A stretch of 6,824 bases of DNA, taken from NCBI GenBank assembly GCA_012026715.1, contig VEPB01000101.1:1-6824 (forward strand), read 5' to 3'. The notes beneath the pieces are model-generated. The model was not told the DNA's origin, did not search any database, and worked only from the letters and a program-made list of their open reading frames with translations. Positions 1 to 5,455 of this stretch are shown here, one piece after another. Numbering within the stretch: position 1 is the stretch's first letter; the number at the start of each line of letters is the position of its first letter. Made by a program: the position numbers and the translations under genes. Origin of the DNA: Methylococcaceae bacterium. Lineage in GTDB: Bacteria > Pseudomonadota > Gammaproteobacteria > Methylococcales > Methylococcaceae.

Positions 1-2970
1 AACGGCCCGGCGAGCTTCACCTACACGGTGCGGGACCCGGCCGGAGCCACCGCGACGGCGACGGTGCACATCAACGTCACCCCGGCGAACGACCCGCCGG
101 CCGTTACCCTGAATCCCGACGCCATCGGCGATCATGTCGCCGAAGCTGCATTGCCGGCGGGTACCGATCCGACCAGCGATGGCGAATTCGCCGGCGGCTC
201 CTTCACGCTGTCCGACGGGGATGGCCTGTCGACCCTGGTGAGCGTCAGCATCGGCGGTCACCAGATCGCCATCGGAGACCTGGGACAAAGCGGCACGCCG
301 GCACAGGTCGCGGCCAATACCATCACCACGGACAGCGGGGTGATGAGGATCACCGGCTACGATCCGGCCACCGGCGTGGTCAGCTACACCTACGAGCTGA
401 CGTCCGCCCAGGATCATTCAGCCGGTCCCATCGCCGATGCCATCCCCATCACGGTGTCCGCCGGCACGCAAAGCAGCGCGCCCGCGACCGTTTCCATCGT
501 CGTGGATGACGACGCGCCGCTGGCTCAGGACGACGTGGCGCAAACGCAGGCGGAACCGGTCAACCTCATCGTGGTGCTGGACACTTCTTCGAGCATGTCG
601 ATCATCGATCCCGGCCAGAGCGCGTCGCGGATCGTGTTGGCGCAGGATGCCGTGAAAGGCTTGATCGACGCTTATGGTACGGCGCTGAACCAGGTGTTGC
701 TGGTGACTTTCGACAACCAGGGAACGGTGTGGCACGCCGTGCCCGACGGCAACGGCAGCTTCACCTTTGAGAAATGGGGTGTCAGCAGCGACCCGGCTTC
801 GGCGAGCGGCGACGCATTGTCGGCGACGCCCACCATCAGCCCGAACGGCTTGCCGGCCGCCAGCCAGCTGTGGATGAGCGGGAACGCGGTCCAGGCTGCC
901 ATGAACAACGTGCCCCAGCACACCGGCACCGACTACGACGACGCCCTGTCGGCGGTGAAAGCGGCCCTGGGCAGCGCTCCCACCTCGCCGGGCGGCTACA
1001 AGACCTATGCCTATTTCATTTCGGACGGCCAGCCGGCCGGCAGCATCGGCGTTGACGGTCCAAATAGCCCGTATGCGGTCAATTCGGCCGAACAATCTGC
1101 CTGGCGGGACTTCATCGATAGCCCGAGCCTCAATGTCCAGGAAGTCTATTCGGTGGGCATCGGCAGCGCGTCCACGACTTCCCTCGCGACCGTGGCGTGG
1201 TCCTCGACCGCGGCAGGAAACGACGGCACGGTCGTTCTGCTCAACAATCCGGGCGATCTCGCCGGCACCCTGGTCAATCTGGCGACCAGCGGCAACGTCG
1301 TCACGGCTTCCGCGGCGGCCGGCAACGACGTGCCGGGCGCCGATGGCTGGGGCGTTCAGTCGATCCTGACCCAGGTGGTTTACGATCCGGACGGTGCGGG
1401 CGGAGTTGCCGCAACGACCTATACCTTCGGTGCCGGCACCGCGTCGCAGACCATCGACCTGGGGTCGGGCCGGGGAACCCTGGTGATGCAGAACAGCGGC
1501 GCTTACACCTATTCGCCAGCCACCAGCAACGTCGATAACACGCCGTTCTTCGTGACCTATACCGTGCGTGACGGCGACGGTTCGGTCGCGAGCGCGCGGC
1601 TGTGGATCAACGGGATCGTCAACGGCACCGCCGCTCCCGCGGTGGCGGCCGATCGCATTGCCGAAAATCTGGCAGCCAGTCGTTCGACGGCGGCAAAAAC
1701 GCCGGGCGGAGAATTCACCGCGGGCGGCCCGCAGACCATCGGATTCGGCGGAATCGCCAGCAACGAGCTCAACCGCATCCTGACGGTCGACCGGTCATTG
1801 TTTTCGGTTTCCGGGCAGCCCGCCAACGTGGCGGCGGTGACCGTTCTCGCCTACCTCGCCGGGGTCGGGGCCGCCAACGGCGATGGCGTCGATACCTACA
1901 CGGTGAACCTGCAGCAGGGCGAAACCCTGGCGCTGAGCCATGACCTGACGCCCACCGACATCTCGCTGGAATATCGTCTCGGAACCTCCGGCGGGTGGAC
2001 CACGCTGGCCGATGCCGCCTCGTTTACGGCGGCGACCGATGGCGCCTACCAGGTCCGGGTGAGCAACCTGGACGACAATGGCGCGGCAACCGGTGGCAGC
2101 GATCCGGAAAACTACAACTTGACCATCGCGATCGATTTTTCCAATGCGGTCGCCGCGGCTCAGGCTCCCGACAGCGGGACGAACTTCGTGGCTGCCGTTG
2201 GCCAGGACGGCAGCGCCGGTAACGTTCTGACCGTGACCTCCCAGTCCGGCGGGAGCCTGGCCGGGACCGCGGGGGACGATGTGCTGGTGGGCGCTTCCGG
2301 CAATGATGTCCTGCATGGCAATGATGGCAACGACGTGCTCATCGGTGGCGCCGGAAACGACACCCTGGACGGCGGTGGCGGGAACGATACTGCCTATTAC
2401 GGCGATGCGGCCGGAGGCGTCACGGTGGATCTCGCCGCGACCGGCCCGCAAGACACCGGCGGTGCCGGCACCGACACGCTGACCAGCGTGGAGAACGTGA
2501 CCGGATCGGGTTTTGCCGACCACCTCACCGGCAACGGCTTGGCCAATATCCTGATCGGAGGCAGCGGCAACGATATCCTTGTGGGAGCTGGCGGCAACGA
2601 CGTGCTTAAAGGCAGCATCGGCAACGACCAGCTGGCGGGCGGCGCAGGTGCCGACCAGTTCGTGCTGGCCAAGGCCGACGTCGGCAATGGCGGCGACCTG
2701 ATCCTGGACTTCAACGCTTCCGAGGGCGATGCGCTGAATCTGGCCGACGTCTTTGCCGGCACCGGCGGCGCCAGCCTGAATTTCGAGCAGTTGCTGGGAC
2801 AGGGCTTCGTGTCCCTGGACAGCAGCACGGCGGTCGCCGGAGTCGGAACGCCGGCGGCGGATACCGTGGTCAGAGTTGATTTGGACGGTGGCGCCGGTGC
2901 GGTGTTCCAGCCGACCGTGGTCACCACGCTGATGGATGCCCACCTCAATCCGCAAGACGTTCAGGTATGA
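1..2970 (+). CDS. Giant RTX adhesin, C-terminal part (LapA-like, type I secreted), 5'-truncated by the window
   Basis: The reading frame is open from base 1 and ends at TGA 2968-2970, giving 989 visible residues. It is the C-terminal part of a surface adhesin that would mediate attachment and biofilm formation. Domains in order: the end of a cadherin/VCBS-like repeat (1-34, ending NDPPAV); a T1SS-143-like repeat (about 36-178, with VSYTYELT and a DDDAP boundary); a von Willebrand A domain (about 187-428) with MIDAS residues D194-x-S196-x-S198, T310 and D342; an Ig/cadherin-like domain (about 430-541, with GAYTYSP and TYTVRDGDG); a PPC-like region (about 545-720); RTX nonapeptides (755-799 and 835-888); and a type I secretion C-terminal domain (about 890-989, with LILDFNASEGDALNL). 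No cysteine was noticed. The downstream TolC, LapG and LapD genes indicate a LapA-class protein retained at the surface by its unseen N terminus. The class call is firm. Orthology to LapA is inferred from context. Confidence 0.93.
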   Translation, partial: NGPASFTYTVRDPAGATATATVHINVTPANDPPAVTLNPDAIGDHVAEAALPAGTDPTSDGEFAGGSFTLSDGDGLSTLVSVSIGGHQIAIGDLGQSGTPAQVAANTITTDSGVMRITGYDPATGVVSYTYELTSAQDHSAGPIADAIPITVSAGTQSSAPATVSIVVDDDAPLAQDDVAQTQAEPVNLIVVLDTSSSMSIIDPGQSASRIVLAQDAVKGLIDAYGTALNQVLLVTFDNQGTVWHAVPDGNGSFTFEKWGVSSDPASASGDALSATPTISPNGLPAASQLWMSGNAVQAAMNNVPQHTGTDYDDALSAVKAALGSAPTSPGGYKTYAYFISDGQPAGSIGVDGPNSPYAVNSAEQSAWRDFIDSPSLNVQEVYSVGIGSASTTSLATVAWSSTAAGNDGTVVLLNNPGDLAGTLVNLATSGNVVTASAAAGNDVPGADGWGVQSILTQVVYDPDGAGGVAATTYTFGAGTASQTIDLGSGRGTLVMQNSGAYTYSPATSNVDNTPFFVTYTVRDGDGSVASARLWINGIVNGTAAPAVAADRIAENLAASRSTAAKTPGGEFTAGGPQTIGFGGIASNELNRILTVDRSLFSVSGQPANVAAVTVLAYLAGVGAANGDGVDTYTVNLQQGETLALSHDLTPTDISLEYRLGTSGGWTTLADAASFTAATDGAYQVRVSNLDDNGAATGGSDPENYNLTIAIDFSNAVAAAQAPDSGTNFVAAVGQDGSAGNVLTVTSQSGGSLAGTAGDDVLVGASGNDVLHGNDGNDVLIGGAGNDTLDGGGGNDTAYYGDAAGGVTVDLAATGPQDTGGAGTDTLTSVENVTGSGFADHLTGNGLANILIGGSGNDILVGAGGNDVLKGSIGNDQLAGGAGADQFVLAKADVGNGGDLILDFNASEGDALNLADVFAGTGGASLNFEQLLGQGFVSLDSSTAVAGVGTPAADTVVRVDLDGGAGAVFQPTVVTTLMDAHLNPQDVQV
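559..1284 (+). other. von Willebrand factor A domain within the adhesin
   Basis: Residues about 187-428 of the visible adhesin form a vWA fold. Strand one is NLIVVLDTSSSMS, which carries the DxSxS metal-binding motif (D194, S196, S198). The second MIDAS element is the threonine in HTGTDYDDAL (T310), and the third is the aspartate in YFISDGQPAG (D342). With all three elements present, the domain should bind a divalent metal and could contact a protein or surface ligand. LapA-type adhesins are known to carry a vWA domain near the C terminus, just before the RTX repeats, and this placement fits. The ligand cannot be told from the sequence. Confidence 0.9.
2263..2397 (+). repeat. RTX nonapeptide block 1 (five tandem repeats)
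   Basis: Residues 755-799 are five perfectly phased nine-residue units of the form GGxGNDxLx: GTAGDDVLV, GASGNDVLH, GNDGNDVLI, GGAGNDTLD and GGGGNDTAY. Such units form a calcium-binding parallel beta roll that folds after export into the calcium-rich exterior. The DNA copies are diverged, so this is a protein-level repeat and not a recent tandem duplication. Confidence 0.95.
2503..2664 (+). repeat. RTX nonapeptide block 2 (six tandem repeats, some degenerate)
   Basis: Residues 835-888 are six phased nonapeptides: GSGFADHLT, GNGLANILI, GGSGNDILV, GAGGNDVLK, GSIGNDQLA and GGAGADQFV. The outer units are degenerate and the central ones match the calcium-binding consensus. The block is separated from block 1 by a 35-residue linker of the type common in RTX proteins (VTVDLA, then GTDTLTSVENVT). 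It leads directly into the C-terminal secretion domain. Confidence 0.93.
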
Positions 2971-3049
2971 CGGCAATCCGGCGGTAAGCCAAGCTAAGGC
3001 CTCGAACCGGACCATTTTACGGGAATGTGCGGCGTGCCTAACTCTTCCT

Positions 3050-3073
3050 CACCCCGCCCGTTTTTCTGGGGTG
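3050..3073 (+). terminator. Weak terminator-like hairpin after the adhesin gene
   Basis: CACCCC (3050-3055) can pair with GGGGTG (3068-3073) around a 12-base loop, with G-T wobbles possible on either side. Two T4 runs follow at 3080-3083 and 3087-3090. The hairpin lies 79 bp past the adhesin stop. The stem is short, the loop is long and the T tract is broken by C bases, so it may be only a partial terminator or chance. Confidence 0.3.
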
Positions 3074-3230
3074 GCAGGATTTTCCCTTTTCCCTTCGAAA
3101 CGGGTTCGCGCCTGAGGCGACCGTTTGCGATTCAAAAAGGGACAGGGCCGAGGGCCTGCAGCGCGTTCTGTCTCCACCACCGCCGATCCGGGTAAATCGC
3201 TAGCGAACAACAACCATAACCCCATCAACA

Positions 3231-3237
3231 AAAGGAG
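3231..3237 (+). promoter_or_regulatory. Ribosome binding site that fixes the GTG start of the TolC-like gene
   Basis: AAAGGAG lies six bases before GTG 3244. An in-frame TAA at 3217-3219 with no start codon between it and 3244 rules out a longer protein. The strong Shine-Dalgarno match therefore supports the rare GTG start. The remainder of the 273-bp gap upstream shows no convincing promoter by eye. Confidence 0.8.
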
Positions 3238-3243
3238 CTTTCC

Positions 3244-4590
3244 GTGAACAACAACCAGAACCTTGGACTTTTGATGCTGGGCTACGCCCTTGCGACGCCG
3301 GTTTCCGCTCAATCCCTGTCGGAAGCCATCGAATACACCATCCAGACCAACCCGGACGTGCTGTCCACCACCAAGGAGCGCATGGCGGTGGAAAAGGAGG
3401 TCGACCAGGCTCGCTCCGGTTATCTGCCGAACCTGGACGTGACCGCCGGCTGGGGCTATGAAGAAGCCAACAACCCCAGCACGCGCCGCGCCCTCAACCC
3501 GCGCAACCGCGGCACGGTGGACATGGAGCGCACCGAGCTGTTGGTGCAGCTGCGCCAGATGGTGTTCGACGGGTTTGCCACGCCGAGCGAAGTCCGGCGC
3601 CAGCGGCATCGGGTCAATTCGCGGGCGGCTTCGGTGTTCGCTGCCGCCGAGAAGGTCGCGCTGGATGCCTCGGAAGCCTACCTGGACGTGCTGCGGGAGA
3701 AGGAGTTGGTGCAACTGGCCCAGGACAACCTGGAGATCCACGAGAAGACTCTGGACCAGATCAAGTTGCGCAGCAAGATGGGCGTCGGGCGCAAGGCCGA
3801 CGAAAGCCAGGCCGAGGGCCGCGTGGCGCTGGCGCGCAAGAATCTGATGGCGGAGGAAGGCAACCTGACCGACGCGCAGTCCCATTACAAGCGCATCGTC
3901 GGCAAGGCTCCGGAAACCTTGCAGATGCCGCCGGAGCCCGGCAAGGCGCTGCCCCGCAACCTCGACGACGCCATCGGCCTGGCCGTGTCCAACCACCCGG
4001 TGCTGAGGTCGGCGGAATCCGATGTGGAGGCGGCCCAGGCCCAGCGGGAAACCGCCAAGTCGCCGTTTTATCCGCGCGTCGACATCGAGCTGAGCTCCGC
4101 CAACTACAGCAACCTCAACGGCATCAACGGCTACAACAACGACTACCAGGCCATGCTGCGGCTGCGCTACAACCTGCTGAAAGGCGGCAAGGACTACGCC
4201 CGGCTGCAGGAGACCAAGCACCTGATCGAGCAGTCCCAGGAAATCCAGGCCAATACCGCGCGCCAAGTCGAGGAAAGCATGCGTTTCTCCTGGAACGCCA
4301 TGGAGACGGTGCAGCGGCAGATGGACTTTTTCAAGGACCATGCCGATTCCACCGAAAAGACGCATGTGGCCTATCGCCAGCAGTTCGGTCTCGGCGAGCG
4401 CACCCTGCTGGATCTGCTGGACACCGCCAACGAGCTGTATGTGTCGAAGACCGCCTATACCAACGCGGTTTACGACCATCGCTTCGCCACCTACCGGGTG
4501 CTGGCCAGCATGGGTTCGCTGAATAACACCCTGCAGGTGAAATTGCCGGAGGAAGCCACCCGGATCGACGTGGACAAGCCGATGTTCTGA
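3244..4590 (+). CDS. TolC-family outer membrane channel of a type I secretion system (LapE/AggA-like)
   Basis: This 448-residue protein is the expected length for a TolC-family outer membrane efflux protein. It would form the trimeric outer-membrane and periplasmic tunnel through which the upstream adhesin is exported, docking to an ABC transporter and membrane fusion protein not seen here. A signal peptide with likely cleavage after PVSA (about residue 22) is followed by SLSEAIEYTIQTNPDV, the usual opening of the first OEP repeat. The second repeat opens near residue 240 with LDDAIGLAVSNHPVL. Long alpha-helical stretches (for example about 130-220) match the tunnel helices. The C-terminal region has the family signature GERTLLDLLDTANELY, then YRVLASMGSL. 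The start is GTG, and the signal peptide n-region (MNNNQN) lacks Lys or Arg. Its place between a giant adhesin and LapG/LapD supports a LapE role by inference; a generic TolC is the alternative. Confidence 0.93.
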   Translation: MNNNQNLGLLMLGYALATPVSAQSLSEAIEYTIQTNPDVLSTTKERMAVEKEVDQARSGYLPNLDVTAGWGYEEANNPSTRRALNPRNRGTVDMERTELLVQLRQMVFDGFATPSEVRRQRHRVNSRAASVFAAAEKVALDASEAYLDVLREKELVQLAQDNLEIHEKTLDQIKLRSKMGVGRKADESQAEGRVALARKNLMAEEGNLTDAQSHYKRIVGKAPETLQMPPEPGKALPRNLDDAIGLAVSNHPVLRSAESDVEAAQAQRETAKSPFYPRVDIELSSANYSNLNGINGYNNDYQAMLRLRYNLLKGGKDYARLQETKHLIEQSQEIQANTARQVEESMRFSWNAMETVQRQMDFFKDHADSTEKTHVAYRQQFGLGERTLLDLLDTANELYVSKTAYTNAVYDHRFATYRVLASMGSLNNTLQVKLPEEATRIDVDKPMF

Positions 4591-4654
4591 GGTCCGCCAT
4601 GGTTCGGCGATCCCGCGGCTCAAGTCGTGGGGTCGCTTCGCCGGCGGCCGCGCG

Positions 4655-4660
4655 TATACT
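4655..4660 (+). promoter_or_regulatory. Possible -10 element (TATACT) upstream of lapG
   Basis: TATACT differs from the sigma70 -10 consensus TATAAT at one base and stands out as an AT-rich patch in a GC-rich gap. It is 66 bp before the ATG at 4726. No good -35 hexamer is seen 16-18 bases upstream, so the call is weak. If real, lapG and lapD would have their own promoter in addition to read-through from the TolC-like gene. Confidence 0.3.
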
Positions 4661-4725
4661 TGCACCGAGCTTGCCTCCGCTACCGAGCGTAGCTTTCCCG
4701 CGCCTCCGGCATCCGATCGAGGCGG

Positions 4726-5430
4726 ATGGTTCCCGTCAGTCCTTCTCGGTCAGAGTCTTTGATGCCGGCGCCGCGATTTTCCGCGATCACGATCATCTTC
4801 GCCGGCCTCGGCGTCCTGGGCATGAGCCTGCCCGCCGCCGGTCCCGTCGAATTCGTCATGACCAGCGACCAGCTCGCCAGGATCGAGCGGGCCTATGGGC
4901 GCAGCGCCCGGGAACGCGTTCAGGAGTGGCGGGACCTGATGGCTCGCCACGGCGGCGATGCGGAGCGAGAGAAGCTGATGGCCGTGAACCAATTCTTTAA
5001 CCGCCTGGACTTCGTCGACGACAGCATTCACTGGAACCAGCAGGATTATTGGGCGACCCCGGTGGAAATGCTGGTCACCGCCGGCGGGGATTGCGAGGAC
5101 TTCAGCATCGCCAAATATTTCACCCTCAAGGCGATGGGGGTCGACGAATCGAAGCTGCGCCTGACTTACGTCAAATCCCTGCGCCTGAATCAGGCGCACA
5201 TGGTACTGACGTATTTCCCGACGCCTGCCAGTGAGCCGCTAGTGCTCGACAACCTTAGTTCCGACATCGAGCCAGCGGGACGGCGGCGCGACCTGCTGCC
5301 GGTCTACAGCTTCAACGGCGACGGCCTGTGGCTGGCCAAAAAACGGGAAAGCTCCGGCCGGCTGGTGGGCCCGGCGGATCGGCTCGGTCTCTGGCGCGAT
5401 CTGCTGCAGCGCCTGCACCAGCAGCCCTGA
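4726..5430 (+). CDS. lapG: LapG-type periplasmic transglutaminase-like cysteine protease
   Basis: This is a bacterial transglutaminase-like cysteine proteinase (BTLCP, peptidase C93), 234 residues from ATG 4726. In characterised systems LapG cleaves the N-terminal region of a LapA-type adhesin in the periplasm and frees it from the cell surface. The catalytic triad is visible: C123 in GGDCED, H158 in QAHMVL and D175 in VLDNL. D122 and E124 flank the cysteine at positions known to bind the calcium needed for LapG activity. An N-terminal hydrophobic segment (about residues 20-36, ending LPAAG) is an export signal. The start is uncertain. ATG 4726 has GAGG only three bases upstream. ATG 4762 gives a 222-residue protein with a more typical signal peptide (MPAPRFSAITI) and a weak AGAG six bases upstream. 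The gene lies 135 bp after the TolC-like gene and 25 bp before lapD, and probably shares a transcript with lapD. Confidence 0.94.
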   Translation: MVPVSPSRSESLMPAPRFSAITIIFAGLGVLGMSLPAAGPVEFVMTSDQLARIERAYGRSARERVQEWRDLMARHGGDAEREKLMAVNQFFNRLDFVDDSIHWNQQDYWATPVEMLVTAGGDCEDFSIAKYFTLKAMGVDESKLRLTYVKSLRLNQAHMVLTYFPTPASEPLVLDNLSSDIEPAGRRRDLLPVYSFNGDGLWLAKKRESSGRLVGPADRLGLWRDLLQRLHQQP

Positions 5431-5444
5431 CACCTCAGCCTTCC

Positions 5445-5449
5445 GGAAG
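5445..5449 (+). promoter_or_regulatory. lapD ribosome binding site inside a palindrome
   Basis: GGAAG lies six bases before ATG 5456 and is the likely Shine-Dalgarno site of lapD. It is the right half of a perfect 10-bp palindrome, CTTCCGGAAG (5440-5449). The short lapG-lapD gap, with the ribosome site directly after the lapG stop, suggests co-transcription of the two genes. Confidence 0.6.
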
Positions 5450-5455
5450 ACGGCC

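Noticed and set aside
2263..2664. RTX repeat DNA as a possible CRISPR or tandem DNA repeat array
   Set aside because: Repetition is at the protein level in 27-base units with diverged DNA, inside one open frame. No identical repeats or unique spacers are present.
1795..3015. 406-codon open frame on the - strand, opposite the RTX repeats
   Set aside because: It is antisense to a well-supported RTX domain. The apparent periodic V/A/I/G pattern is the complement of the nonapeptide repeats, and no family is recognised.
3137..3158. GGCC-GAG-GGCC as a hairpin terminator
   Set aside because: The four-base stem is self-complementary by composition and is not followed by a T run.
3049..4665. 538-codon open frame on the - strand, opposite the TolC-like gene
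   Set aside because: It mirrors the codon-position bias of the + strand gene in GC-rich DNA. The translation is low-complexity (rich in H, Q, G and V) with no recognisable family, while the + strand protein is a clear TolC homologue.
4599..5000. 133-codon + strand frame starting nine bases after the TolC-like stop and overlapping lapG
   Set aside because: It overlaps lapG in another frame, the translation is Arg-rich with no family, and there is no good ribosome site before ATG 4599.
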